From Engraulis encrasicolus (lineage: Eukaryota; Chordata; Actinopteri; Clupeiformes; Engraulidae): a stretch of 64,000 bases of DNA. The first letter of the stretch is position 1. The number at the start of each line of letters is the position of its first letter. This document shows positions 37,997-53,934 of this stretch, one piece after another. Made by a program: the position numbers and the translations under genes. The notes below the pieces were generated by a model. That model had not been told where the DNA came from and did not search any database. It was given only the letters and a program-made list of their open reading frames with translations. Where the stretch lies: positions 50,959,290 through 51,023,289 of the forward strand of contig NC_085857.1 in NCBI RefSeq assembly GCF_034702125.1, given 5' to 3'.

Positions 37997-40156
37997 TGTT
38001 ACGTACTGCCTCAAAGGCCCACGTACCAGAAATGGAAGACCACAACGCGGAATCAAGTTTGATGTACATGTATTATTAAATATAAAGTTTAACACAATTT
38101 AGAAAATGGAGTATGTGAGGGAGCGATAAAAGTGTGTGCAAAGGGTGAGTGCGCGAATGAAAATCAAATTGTATAAAGTAGAGATGCACCGGATCCTGAT
38201 TTTTAGGATCCTGCCGGATACCGGATCCACTGCTTAAGATCCTACCGGATCCGGAACCGGATACCTGATCCTACGAAAGGGTTGAAACCAGGGGCGAGTT
38301 TAGGCTATTTTTAGTGGGGCCTTGCTCAGGAGCCTTTTAAAATATTATTTGTGAATTGTATTGGAAATGAATCCAATTGCGCAGTCGCTTTATCCCTGCG
38401 CAATATTCTGCTGCGACTGCCCACCTGGCAACCCTGTGTATGAGTTGGAATCCTCTATGGTATGAGCTTCAAGAAAGGTCTTGTGACGAGTCTGCTACAC
38501 CTCTTCTGATTGGTTTGCATCTTCATGCAACTGCTTCCCGCCAGAGTTGTGTTCAGTTATGATTTTTGCGAAAGTAGTTTCTGGTAGTTTCTGGATTTGT
38601 CATACAGCCGAGGCAGAACCCAAATCCACGCATATTCTTGTGATGAGAAGGTATGGACTCGGTAGCGATGATGGCTAAGATTTTCTGAGGTTGTCCCTTG
38701 CGACGCAGAATACTTTAACTTTCGCCGGTAGTAGGGCTCTCTGTTGACCACTTCATGCAGGTGAGTCAGTCAGAATCACAAAAGCTTGAGGTAGCAAGAT
38801 AACGGAAAGGGGAGTCAAAATACAGGTGGAATACAATGCGTAATCAACCTACTGAGGAAACCATTCCATTTCTTTGCAAACGTATCACTACTAATAGCCT
38901 ACGCATCAGGACAGTTAAAATTATATATCTTCCTGGCAGCATTTAAAAGTTGTGAGGGAATGCTTCAGCCTTGCGTTGGAATAGTTCTAACAGCAGGCAA
39001 ATCGGCTGAAAATTATACGGCTATTCACATTACATTGATAGACGAGGTTCGCACATATGGGGAGGTTTATCCATATTTTGGTGATGCTGTTGTGATGTGA
39101 GAATGTGGGCTCTCCAACTTCTCACTTAGCCTACTGATTTTAATGATTGGAAACTGTGTGAAGGTTGGACGTTACTTTGCTATTGTTATTGGAACATACT
39201 GGCTCGGAATGAGCCGGAGTGACTTTGGTGCCAGCGCGGTTTCTACTGTCTATTTACATGTGTGACAGGGAGTGCGCTGTTGCGAGATTCCCATCATCGG
39301 CATGACTTTTGGCGGTTTCTACTGTCCATTTACATGTGTGAGGGAGCGCGCACCTTGTTGCGAGATTTCCATCATCGGCATGACTTTCGGCAGGGGATGT
39401 TTTAATTGTTATTTTGAGAAGGAGATTTTAAAAACTCACGATGAATATGCTATTGAGCTACCGATTGGAACTGTCATTTGCGGTGCAAGGAGCGCACATG
39501 AGAGGGGAAACTCTTCTAATTATTTTTAAGTCACTCAATAGCCTAGCCCTAAATATATTGCAGATATGCTACAGTAATACCATCCACTTAGGAGTCTTAG
39601 TAGTGTCATCTCTACTTGTTGTGCCAAGAGTAAAATCCAGACAAGGTGAAATGGCATTTAGCCATTATGTAAAATGTAATGTGATGACTTGTGGGTAGTC
39701 CTTCATTGAGTGAACTGTTATTTAAAATGGAAAGCCTTTTGAAAACAATATCTCAAATCTGAAATAGAAATGGAACGCTTGCTCTGTCAGGTACCTCTGT
39801 CAGGTACCACTGTCAGCACCAGGGGCCAGGCCCCCCTAAAGATCAAAAGCTGAAACCGCCCCTGGTTGAAACACATAGCCTACTCGCACACGTGGGCCCT
39901 TTTTATCACGTTGGCTCAAACTATTTTGACTGAAAAGCCTCGGCTACCGGATCCTGGATCCTGGAACCGGATCTGGATCCTATGAAAAACCCTATTATCC
40001 TGCCGGATCCGGATCCGGCCTCCAACGCCTCTTCTGGCATGCTCTTGGCTCTTCTCAATCACCGCCATCAGGCGCCGCAGCTGGGTCTCGGAAACCTGTG
40101 CGGCGCCTGTGAAGGCGATTAGTGAAAACTAGCAGGGAGGAGCCCTCTCCGTAACA
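37997..40156. mobile_element. Solo LTR with 4-bp target duplication, containing a nested element
   Basis: TGTTACGTACTGCC at the left and CCGTAACA at the right are LTR-like TG...CA ends, flanked by GTAT on both sides (37993-37996, 40157-40160). The gene 3 downstream region at about 48120 continues without this block and shows the unoccupied arrangement. The LTR itself would be about 320 bases; the rest is a nested hAT-like element. Confidence 0.7.
38179..40018. mobile_element. Longer hAT-like element related to 31649-31922, right end lost
   Basis: It begins TAGAGATGCACCGGATCC, the same terminus as the small MITE, and shares the CTACTCGCACACGTGGGCCC region near its right side. GGATCC/CCGGATCC palindromes recur. 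No inverted right terminus or transposase was found. Confidence 0.6.
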
Positions 40157-40899
40157 GTATGATGTTCATTCATGTATTGTCCTGAAAGTTTGTTTGTAGA
40201 CTTGTTTGGATTTCTGTGGTAAGGAATGATCAATGTTGCCTTCACTGGTTTACAAGCTTGTCTGAAGCAAACAAAAAGAATAAATGATATTTCTATATCA
40301 AGGAATATACACAGTCTATATATGAATGATGTATGTATGAATATGAATGAATGATGTAGCCTATATGTAAGATATATTCATATGAATGAATTCATGAATA
40401 ATCAAACAAACGAACAAGGTTCAAGCCTCAATAAGACTCAATCACCCATGACACATTTTAAAGGAAGGAGTGAAACTTCTTGTGTGTTCTCATAGACAGA
40501 GATGGCACCTTTGGCCTGACGACAGCATGAGGAAAACAACCAGCCAGCTAACGGACATGCTGTTAGGTGGGGGAATCAACTATGGACAGATGGGATAGCT
40601 GTAAGCAGAGATAGCAACAGTCATTCATAATTGCTTGTATAGGTTTGTATATGATGTCAGTTTGTAAATGGCAGTCCTGTGTACTGTATATCTATGTCCT
40701 TTCAAGGTAGCCTATAGAGAGAGAAACGTAATTTCAATGTCTTTGTATAATCTGTGTATATGGAGACGCTGACAATTAAACCTGACTTGACAGCTTATAG
40801 TACTTTGCATGATACTGGGCACATGTATCTTTGTGCGTGTATGCAGGGTAGAGGAGTGCTTGTTCTGAAACGGGGCAGTGGGCAGTGTGCTCTATTTGC

Positions 40900-41484
<585 letters not shown>

Positions 41485-41534
41485 GTAGGTGGATGATAGT
41501 GTTAAAATGGGGTTTCTCTCTCTGTGTCAGTTTG

Positions 41535-41570
<36 letters not shown>

Positions 41571-42121
41571 TCTCTCTCAAAATCTGTCTCTGATGGTACT
41601 ACGTGCATGATATCTTGAACTGTCAAGAGCTCACGCAGGACAACAAATCTCAAAGATAGATTGTGTTATGGCAACACCAAGTTTTTTTATGCACCAATTC
41701 AATACATGTATGTACCAATTTACCGGTAGGCTACAGTAATAATAAAGCTTTTCGAATTGTTCTTTAACATGCGTTAGTGTGGAACACACTTCTTCATTTG
41801 ATGACGGACTATTCCTCTTCCCTGTCGGGGTTGGCCTACCAAAGAGTGCACTGTTCAAAAAATGAGGTGTCATTAACTCTACGTAAACTCATATAAATTC
41901 AGAGAGCACTGTATATGCTGTACTGTATACAACACTGCGGAGAGTAGCAGTGTAGGAATCACCGCTTCACACACAGACAATCAACCACATCAGTACACAC
42001 ATCAACCACATCAGTCTCTTTGAATTGTATAGTACAGTCATTGACAATAATGTGTTTCTCTGACGGTTAAGTTAAGGCAGGTCTTGATTTCCTGGCCATA
42101 TATCATAATGCACTATGACAC

Positions 42122-42262
42122 TGAAGAGTGGCCATCACGGTTTGTGGGTGCATTCTGACTGCCAGGTCAATGAATATGACTCTTTGGTGCAGTGGTCAGA
42201 GCCCCAGTTTAGTACCCCAGAAGTTCTGGGTTCAAGTCCTCTTCGCCCCTTCGCTACAGGAA
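42122..42262 (+). repeat. tRNA-like SINE copy with A and B boxes
   Basis: This is the best preserved copy of the family. TGGTGCAGTGGTCAGAGC serves as an A-box-like segment and GGGTTCAAGTCC as a near-consensus B box (about 42228-42239). It lies in intron 1 of receptor gene 3. Confidence 0.6.
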
Positions 42263-42494
42263 CCTTTGCTGTCATATATTGAGGCCTGGTCATGAATACA
42301 CCTTTGGCCTCATATTGACCCGTGTAGGGTGTGAGTCTAATTAGGTTAAAGGGCACAATACCATGCTCATGGTATACCTCAACCACGGAGGAGGATGGAG
42401 CAGAGTACTGATTTTTTACTTCCCCTTCGACCAATGAAACTGACACCCTAACCGCTTGCCCATAACAGCATAGCTGGCATTGTAATAAAAATAT

Positions 42495-42516
42495 GTTAGT
42501 GATATTATTATTATTA

Positions 42517-42554
<38 letters not shown>

Positions 42555-42570
42555 GTTATTATTTATCATT
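42495..42570 (+). repeat. (TTA)n microsatellite
   Basis: ATT array with GTT interruptions in gene 3 intron 1. The rest of that intron (42580-44150) shows only a truncated hAT-like start at 43955. Confidence 0.85.
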
Positions 42571-44156
42571 AATAATAATGTATTATTAGTGCAGAGTCCG
42601 TGCCCGTGTTGTTTTCTTCGATATAAGACGTAAATGGTGTAACCTACCATACCATCTGAACGTAGTAGGCTAACGGTATAACAGATAGATGAGATAGTCT
42701 AGACACATGTGTGCCCAAAAGTTTCTAAATTCAGTCACCTTTACATGCCGTTTGGATGCATAAGCATATGATAAAGTGTGAGTTCAATGATGAAAAGTTT
42801 GCTGTTGCATATTGTGTGTAGAGTACAGCGCTGTGGAGAAGTGTTCAGTCCGTAATGGAACAATGATGTGTAAAAGAGTGGTGACTATGAGTTTCCTGCA
42901 GAGGTGGAAAAAGTGGAGTAAAAATCCTGCTTAGGGTTTCCTTCTGCCTGCGGGCTCAACACGGGTGATTTTACTAATTAGCTCAGCAACGTGGCCAACA
43001 GGATGTGGTAATTAGAATCAGCTGTCACAAAAATGTGGCAGGGTGTTCACTTACTGTGCCTGGGCTTTGCCACCTCTGGTCTCGTGACCTGATGAGAAAG
43101 GGAGTGGTATCAGAGAATCTCTAACAGGGAGAAGGTTCAGTCTCATTGGTTCCCATTGTAGCCAGTTAGCTTTGCATGCATACTGCAGTAACTATGGAGT
43201 GTCCACTAGTTGGCGAGCGTAGTTCAGTCTTTCATGTGGGAAAATGTATGGAATGGAAAGGGGAGCCCATATGCTAAATACATTGCTACTGCAATTTCCA
43301 GTCACAAATATTATCAACAAAACATTCCTGGTAAGCACTATGACTGTTGTTTAACAATAGGCTGTATTGACAAATCGTTCAGGTGTGTAGTTTTACAGCA
43401 GGTTAGAAGATTTCAACCTGTACTCGCTAGCATCGCGCTAATGTTTATGGGTTTGGCCCCATAAAAATTGAGCTTTGTGACCCAGTATATAATAATCTAG
43501 TGGCGCAAAATAATCGAAATGCTACTCGAATGGGGTCTTATTATTTCTAGCTTCGAACTTAATATTAATATTTCGGGACAAAAAAATATTAAAAACCACA
43601 AAAATTATAATGGTAGAAAACTCCATTGACACCCATTCATTTTGCACTGGCCCGTGGTTAGGGTTAGCCAGTTGTGGCTAGTAGCTAGTTCCGTGAGTGA
43701 ACACCCCCTGGTGATATGCGGCCGAAATTCCATGGCTACGCCCAGAGCACTAAAGGGACACATGTCAATGAAAATTCTTCAGCCTTTTATAGCCTAACAG
43801 AGTGAATCTTTGCACAGCATACCACCATACCACTGGTGGCCTATATCACGCTCCAAATTGTTTGGAAAAATGGTGCGGGAGTCATGAGTGGATACAGGAG
43901 GAAAGACAGAAGTTTCTTGTTTATTTTTTTGTTTCTTAGATACATTAGATCCGGGGTTTTCAAAGTGGGGGCCGGGGTGCCACGAGGGTTGCTAGGGGGT
44001 GTTAAGTTCATTCTTTGAGTGAAAAAAGACCTAGAGCGTTTAATTCAACACTGCTTAGTGTGTATGTAAATTTAACAGTAAAGCGGAATGGGATCATATA
44101 TTCTTTTGAAGAGTGTTGAATTAACACAGCATTTTTTACTGTATATAGCCACCATT

Positions 44157-44302
44157 CATTCATTCATTCATTCATTCATTCATTCATTCATTCATTCATT
44201 CATTCATTCATACGATATGATATATGATATAATATGATAATATGATATGATATGATATGATATGATATGATATGATATGATATGATATGATGTGATGTGA
44301 TA
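44157..44302 (+). repeat. (ATTC)n followed by (GATAT)n
   Basis: Two adjacent arrays about 20 bases upstream of the gene 3 leader-exon acceptor; gene 2 has a shorter (ATTC)n in the same place. Confidence 0.9.
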
Positions 44303-44384
44303 TGATAATGTTCTCAGGATTTAATATGAAGTCTCCAATAGACTGTTCTGCGATGCATCACTGAAGGAGGCTGTTCGTTCCGTC

Positions 44385-46777
<2,393 letters not shown>

Positions 46778-46801
<24 letters not shown>

Positions 46802-47270
46802 GCAGTTGCAGAGACTGGCGGGGTCTATCTTAAATGATACATCCCACCCACTATATGGTGAATTTCAGCATCTCACCTCAGGTCGTAGGTTCCTAATGCC
46901 GGCCTGCAAAACTAAGAGGTACAGATGCAGTTTTATCCCTTCTGCTATTAAAACACTGAATAGCACATGAGTCCAACATTTTAAGGTTTTCCCCAGTTTT
47001 TATATACATATTTATATATTTATTGTTTATTATTCTTCTTCATATCCTGGTTTGGAGCACTTGTCTGCTGTCTGTCATGTTTTTGTTTTTGTTGTCCTTG
47101 TTTTGTTTTGTTATTGTCCGTTGTCACTGTCATTAGTATTGGGCTGTTGGTGGAAGTTATTTGTGTGTCAGTACTTTGTTATCTGTGTAAGCTTTTGCTA
47201 CTTTTGCCTGCAACCAAATCTACCTTCGGGTACAAATAAAGTTACCTTACCTTACCTTACCTTACTTACC
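46778..47270 (+). mobile_element. 5'-truncated LINE 3' end inserted in gene 3 tail exon
   Basis: A short frame gives the C-terminal end of a non-LTR reverse transcriptase polyprotein (GRRFLMPACKTKRY, then SFIPSAIKTLN), stop at 46968. A 3' UTR follows and ends in ACAAATAAAG and (TTACC)n, a short-repeat LINE tail. Gene 2 is continuous across the equivalent point, which places the insertion between ACA GCT and ATC TAC AGC. It has the same orientation as the host gene. CTACAGC occurs on both sides but is also expected ancestrally, so the target duplication is ambiguous. Confidence 0.85.
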
Positions 47271-47783
47271 ATCTACAGCCTGGCCACGCACACCAATCCT
47301 ATTGGTTCGCAACCGTCCAATCAGAATCAAATGTCCACACCTGACACCAACATCTTCGTAACAAATATGAAGCCAGCTTGTCCATTTCAAGATTGTGAGT
47401 CAAAACCCAACATATACCCCATAGCAACCAATCACATGTCAGATTTGCAGGCAGGAGCAAATTCAGCAGCCAATCTCAATCAAGAGTCCACACCTGATAT
47501 CTACTCCCTAGCAACTAACCCAGATTTGCCATCTGCAGCAATTTTAGTCTCCAGTCAGGATCCAGATTCTAAACCGGACATCTACTCCCTAGCAACCAAT
47601 CCAGCACCAGCTTTGCACACTTCCTGTATGTCTGTAAAAGCTGATCAGAGTGCAGAGATGGAAGGTGGAATCTATTGTAATCTAGAACTGGCAGATGAGA
47701 GTGAATCTATTGCTTTTACTGATGGACCAAATGATAGCTCAGCCTCTGTGTCCTTCACTAAAATGCCTGCTGGGTCCAAGTGA
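47271..47783 (+). pseudogene. Displaced 3' part of the gene 3 cytoplasmic tail
   Basis: Open frame homologous to the gene 2 tail: IYSLATH, a Cys-containing spacer, IYPIATN, IYSLATNP twice and IYCNLELADE, ending MPAGSK and TGA. It keeps the ~30-residue tyrosine repeat and shows no stop or frameshift, so the LINE insertion is either recent or the segment is still translated through splicing. Confidence 0.8.
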
Positions 47784-48305
47784 ATTGTTCCCTTTTCTTT
47801 CTTTCTGTCTGTCTGTCTGTCTGTATGATGGACATGTGCATTGACAAACAAAATGATAATGCATTATTTAATCTATGAAGCATGTTTTTATCTGGCAGTG
47901 TATGCAATTTAGTGTATATTCTGTCATGTACTATATTTTTTGTGCCTATATTTTTATATTTATATATCGTCATCTATTCTTGCATGTGGTAATGCTTTGC
48001 TGTTATGCCAGTGTGTCTAAACATTCATACTACACTGTATGACATATGCATGTGAATATAGCATGAGGGTTAAGAGCTGCGTAACAGTGTGTAAGTGTAT
48101 AGTACTATGCGATTTATGTAAGATGTAGGCCTATATATAATGTATCGGTTGACCTCGAAGTTTGTTTGTAGACTTGTTTGGATAAGTGTGATAAGGAAGC
48201 ATCACTGTTGGCTTTACTGGTTAACAAGCTTGTGTAAACCTTACCCCATAAATAAATCAAGTTGTATTTCTATAAAGAAATTTGACTGAAGGATTGAATG
48301 AATCT

Positions 48306-48409
48306 GTGAGTGAGTGAGTGAGTGAGTGAGTGAGTGAGTGAGTGAGTGAGTGAGTGAGTGAGTGAGTGAGTGAGTGAGTGAGTGAGTGAGTGAGTGAGTG
48401 AGTGAGTGA
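48306..48409 (+). repeat. (GTGA)n microsatellite
   Basis: About 26 perfect units just past the gene 3 poly(A) signal AATAAA near 48250. Confidence 0.95.
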
Positions 48410-48940
48410 AAAAATGAATAAACAAACGAACAAACAAGGCTCAAGACTCAATCACCCATAATACATTTCAAATGAAGGAGTGAAGTTCCTTGCCTGTGTT
48501 CTCATAGACACAGACGACACCTTCAGCCTGACGACAGTATGGGTGAAACAACTAGCGAACTAACGGGCAGCTGTTAGGTGGGGGAAACAACAGCCATGGA
48601 CAAATGGGGCAGCTGTTAGCAGATGCAACAGTCATTTAGTTTTATAAGCAATGTCAGAAGAATAGCTGATAATCAATGGGCACATGCAAAGCACTGTAAA
48701 TGCCAAAACATAACAAGCATTCATTATTAAGTATGTGCACTTTTGTGCATTAATTATGTGCACTTGTGTATGATTTGTGTATGAATATGCATTTGTGTGC
48801 GTAGGCAGGGTGAGCTTATTTCTGTTCTGAAACGGAACAGGACAGTGGGCAGTGTGCTCTATTTCCATCTTGTGGTTTAGCTCAACTGATGCTTTCTGAA
48901 ACCAGGTGGGGTACCATCAGGGGCAGGGAGAGAGAGAGAG

Positions 48941-49059
<119 letters not shown>

Positions 49060-49106
49060 CTGCATGAGTACATGTGTGTGACTGTTTGCATGCACATGAG
49101 AGAGTA

Positions 49107-49141
<35 letters not shown>

Positions 49142-49302
49142 GAGATGTGCTGTTTTTTTCTCATTTCCCACCAAAGGCCTCAAAGGCCTAGTCGTGTCTC
49201 TGTCACAAAGCTTTCATTTACGAACATTAATTAAAGTGCTAATGTCAGTTCTGGCCAGGCCATAATAGTCAAGAAGCTTGCCGGCCTCCCCTTCATCTAA
49301 TT

Positions 49303-49542
49303 CAGGGATGGGCAGCTGGAGGCCCGAGGGCCACATGCGGCCCGGCTCCTCACTCAGTGTGGCCCTTTGATGAAACATAATTAAAGAAGTAAATAAAAAA
49401 TTACCAGATTTTTCAAAACACTACTGAATTAATCTGTTGTAATTATACTGTTGGCAGATAGAAAACACTCCCATTCCTTCCAAATCAAACCAAAATATTG
49501 GCAGTCAGAGAGCAACCAACTGTGAGCTATTGCCCATCCCTG
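49303..49542. mobile_element. hAT-type MITE present in copy A, absent in copy B
   Basis: Ends CAGGGATGGGCA and TGCCCATCCCTG; ATCTAATT flanks both sides. Copy B has ATCTCATT once, uninterrupted, at about 63244-63251. Confidence 0.9.
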
Positions 49543-50300
49543 ATCTAATTCATTCCTACTTGATCCAGGTGCATTCCCTCAGCTGATAATCTTTCTTCCC
49601 TAGCGATTGGCCACACAGCTTCGGCACGCCTTTTAAATTCTATCCACTTCCTCTCAACTGTATGCTGCTCGGTTTTTGCTACCCACCACCTCCCCTGCTC
49701 CACCTTGTCGTGTATGATGTGACATGTTCTCTTGTCACGTCGCTTGGCTCTGTTCATGGGGGGGTTATCTCTCGCCCTGTCCTGCTGGGGTGAGAATTCC
49801 CTACTGCTGCCCCCTGACTTTATGCTTTTCCATGGTGCTCATGGAAATAGGGGGGTTCCTCTGAACAGAGGCATACCGCCAAATGTATTTCATAATTTCA
49901 AACAAAGAAATTTCATTCAGAATCTTCTTTTGTGTTTCTACTGTATTACTGTATTTTATATAAAGTACAGTATAGGTGAATGTTTTTAATACTGTATACC
50001 ATAGACTAGTTTTAAGATATTTCATGTATTTGGACTTAGCTAGATTGGAATATTGTGTTTTTGGCTGTCATGTTGATTGGCATGCCCTTGGTTCTCATTG
50101 ACGGTGCGTGTGTGTACACAAACTACCGTCTGGTAGCGCTGCCACATGCTCTTCTCGAGTCATTTGCATTTATTGCAACTCACCACCAACAAATTCCTCC
50201 AAAAAATCTCTAAAGAGTCAATATAGACCATAATATGTCCTGTGACTCATCAATGCGAGCTGATGTTGATATTTAAGCAATAAATGCTCCATTTATTTTC

Positions 50301-50301
50301 N
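50301..50301. other. Single unresolved base
   Basis: One N in non-coding copy A; others are at 45067 and 52687. Confidence 0.95.
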
Positions 50302-50690
50302 ACTCGAAGAGAGCATGTCAATAGCAGCGCTATCAGGCGGTAGTGTGTAGCTCCGCTTCACCAGGGGGGTCCGGGGCTACACACACACTGTCGGTGAGTA
50401 CCAGGCTAGCATGCCCTTAGGCAAGGATCAGCTTACATCAGTAACTGAGCACATGAATAGTTTTCTATGAGAAAAAAAAAGTCAAGGGAGTGCTCAACGT
50501 TGTTTAACTTTGTTAACTGGGTGCGGGTAGACAAAGTGTCAAGCTAGGTTAGTGTTATGACAAATCGACAATGAAATGAATAAAGCAACATCTTGCTCAT
50601 GGCCCACCCCACATCCATTCTATCCCCTGTCAGCGGCTTGAGAGGAAGCAGAACTTTGAAAATACATACACACCCACAGTGTGTGTGTGT

Positions 50691-52670
50691 CACTGATTCT
50701 TGAAAGTTTGGCAAAAACATGTCCCTGCAGTAAAATATTAATTTTGTTGAAAATCAACTAAATTTTCCCAAACAAAATGAACCCAGGTAATGGCCAAGGG
50801 GTCTGTCACACGAATACACAGTTGTTTGAAATATTTAAGTGTAATTTTATTACTTTTCATGGCTATAAACCTGTCCACACCCTGTAAAAACGCCTGTCCC
50901 AAGGACTGGCATCATCATTTCAATTGACTTAAAATACAAAAATCACTAACAGAATTGAACAATATCACCATGATGTGGAAGACCATATTAAAGTGGTTCT
51001 ACAGATGTGCACATAGTGGATGTAAAACAATATTTACTATTATTTACTGATTGCTCAAAATGTGTCCAGCATATTGGTCACCACCGTCAGATTTTTTCTA
51101 AAAGACAATAAAATCAGGTATGCACAAGGTAATTTTCATTACTGAGGACCCCTTTTCAAACCTTTAGCTCTACTGCCTACTTCACCATCACTGAAGCTCC
51201 TGTAAGTTTATTATTTTGTCCTCAATTTGTTAATTTGTTTAGACACTGGTACTGTCCCAACCATAAACTGTCAACACCGTCGGGGTTTTAATAGTATTGT
51301 ATTACATTAATGTTAATAAATATATTTTTTTTTCAGAAAAGGTATGAAGCACCCAAGAAACAGAGCGAAAATGAAATGGCTAATGTGAACAAACAATGCA
51401 TAATATTTAAAAGAGTGTTTTTTTGTCTCACACCGTCAGATGTCACCACCGTCAGATTTTGTTCTGCTCATCATGTTGTTCCATATTTTACTAAATTGTG
51501 CTGGTTAATGAAACATTACTAGGCATGTTAGTAATAATTGTGATCCAAAATGATACTCTAGCCACCACTGAGGTGCATTTGGAGGTTTTTTTTGTCAGAA
51601 AACCTGACGGTGGTGACATCTGATGGAGTTCACCAAAAAACACATGTTTTACGTGTTTTTGACATGTTTTAAGAATATGCATACAATAACTATCTACAGT
51701 TATGTTGAATTGTTAAAGTAATTCACTTTAATACAGTAAACATGTGTTTTTACTTCTAATTCTGTCTGCCGCTGTTGACAAAACAAGAAAGAGCCCATTT
51801 TATGAAAAATGTTAAACATGGGGAGCTTGGCCAATGCATTCACTGCACAGCCAAGACCTACATCTATGATAATACACCTCTATATTTTGGATTTGAACAA
51901 CTTAAAAGCTGTTTTTACCACATTTTCAACAACCAGTGGCTTACTTCCTAGATAATCTAACTAATGAAGTAAAAACACATGCTCATACTGTACACACACA
52001 AAAATAAAGTGTTAATGCAAGATGCCATTGACTTGAGAGGGCTATTTATTTTGCTAAATGCAGGTACTAATTAGGCCACTTTCACCACTCTCAGATTACT
52101 GTCACCACCGTCAGTTCTCAAGTCACCACCGTAAGAAGGAGTTTTGGACATTTTAAAGGAATGTGCTTACAACATTTTCCTTAGGAGTTGTTGAAATATC
52201 AAAGTAATAGCCAATTTAAGCCTACACTAATATTTGTGAGATTACAAAAAATTATTTGTTGTATTTAGGCGTTAAGTAAGCATCGTATGACGGTACATAT
52301 TTTAAAATTAGAACACATGAAACAGTATTAAAATAGAACAAAAGTGAATTTTCAACATTTAAAGGCATATGTGTGAACCAAAAAATACACATAATCACTT
52401 AAAAACTCCAGATACATATGCAACCAAATCATTACAATTTTAATAACTTTTAATTGTGTCTGACGGTGTTGACAAAAAACAAGGTATGATCGGAGAAAAG
52501 CCTGATTTCTGAAAAAAATACATAATGGGGAGATTGGCCTTGTGCATTTCTGAAAAGCCAAGACCTTAGTCTACGAGGATATAACATATAATTTTGTAAT
52601 TCACTTTGTTTTTTTCTGTCAACATTACAACCTGTTTTAGCCACTTTCTCAAGAATCAGTGGTGTGCGTG
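50691..52670. mobile_element. Unclassified element with dispersed GTCACCACCGTCAG motif
   Basis: The first ~200 bases (50691-50893) recur at 57681-57886. The interior holds perfect GTCACCACCGTCAG at 51077, 51442 and 52101, its inverse at 51604, and variants at 51426, 51267, 52122 and 52460. No coding region was recognised. Repeated subterminal motifs often bind a transposase, but the class is unknown and the ends are not defined. Confidence 0.5.
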
Positions 52671-52687
52671 TGTGTGTGTGTGTGTTG

Positions 52688-52845
52688 NACGGGTCATTCC
52701 AGCTGGAATCAGCAAATGGTCCCCACTCGACCCCCTCGGATTTGTTTTTAAAAAAAAATTATGTGATGGCTTAAACATCCACTAGAACATATCCACCATT
52801 GCAGATTTCAGCTGTGCATACTTTTTCCACAAAAATCTGTACTTT
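52688..52845 (+). mobile_element. Isolated terminus of the THAP element family
   Basis: GGGTCATTCCAGCTGGAATC and about 150 following bases match the right terminus of the 1-12363 element. It stops abruptly after AAAAATCTGTACTTTATC and directly follows a single N at 52687. Confidence 0.8.
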
Positions 52846-53238
52846 ATCAACCACACTTAATCAACCACATCAATATTGCTATGATTACTCCTAAGTAAAT
52901 GACTAAGACTTCTGTCATTATCATGGTAACAAAAGACTTACAATAGAGAGCTTGCCTCTTTCTTGTGAAATGGCATACCCTTGTGATGTTTGGGGGTACT
53001 GTAGGTTAGAACAACAAACATAACAATTCCTTTTGAATTAAATACTGAATTATGTAGCCTAACTCTTATCATGTGATAGCATTCATGCAAATTCTTAAGT
53101 ATATTGAACTTTTAAAAATCCTTTTTCGTCTAGTATTTTATCTTAAATTATTTTTGTTTGCTGTTCACAAACTTCCTGTTGTGCTCATGCATAGTATGTA
53201 CCAACACCATACAGTTCTAGTATTCCTATTGCCTTTAA

Positions 53239-53648
53239 AGGGCAACTCCTGCCAATTTCAATGTGCTGTTGTATTGCTCACGCTACTCTTGACTTGTCAG
53301 TACCCTGTGCCGCCGCATTTTTTGACTTGGTCCTTTCCGAGATATGAGCTATTCTATTGGAGGCAACTTTTGTTTACATTTCAAAAAAATATTTTTATTT
53401 ATTCTCAAAAACTTCCAAAATGCTATGCAACATCAACAGACAGCTAGCAAACAGGGATACCTTTTGGGAAAATATTTGGAGTAGGCCTATGGTCATTTTT
53501 TTTCAAATGTAAACAAAAGTTGCCCCCATTAGAATTGCTCATATCTCGGAAAGGGCTGGCCCAAAAACTGTGGCGTCACCGGGTACTGAAAAAGTCAAAG
53601 GTAGCGTGAGCAATACAACAGCACATTACAATTGGCAGGAGTTGCCCT
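53239..53648. mobile_element. Fold-back TTAA-type MITE
   Basis: AGGGCAACTCCTGCCAATT begins the left arm and its complement ends the right arm, TTAA on both flanks. Arms of about 160 bases pair almost throughout, around a ~90-base centre. Confidence 0.85.
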
Positions 53649-53734
53649 TTAAATTCTACATTTGCATATATTATTTTACATAACCGTTGCCCTTAATGAA
53701 AGTGACTTAGCCTACATTGATCACAGTGTATTGG

Positions 53735-53850
53735 TTACAGTCGCTGAGCAATGTGATGTTATAATATTGGTGCCTTGCTCAAAGGCACTTCAGCCATCAG
53801 TCCTGCTATACTGTCAATGGTGGGATTTGAACCTGCAACCCACTGATTCA
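53735..53850 (-). repeat. SINE family A copy, minus strand
   Basis: GCCTTGCTCAAAGGCACTTC and GGATTTGAACCTGCAACCC are the complement of the family A body and B box. Confidence 0.6.
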
Positions 53851-53934
53851 AAAATTATATCCTAAATCAGGTGGTGAAGTGAACATCCAGTGCTTTTCTC
53901 AGGGTGCATAAAGGGCCGGCGAGTTCACACCACA

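Noticed and set aside
42135..42650. 171-codon minus frame with a polyasparagine run
   Set aside because: Made of a SINE-like repeat and a (TTA)n array.
49545..49757. Lys/Arg-rich minus frames shared by 49545-49757 and 63180-63425 as a gene
   Set aside because: They are conserved only because the region is duplicated; start and end differ between copies and no domain is visible.
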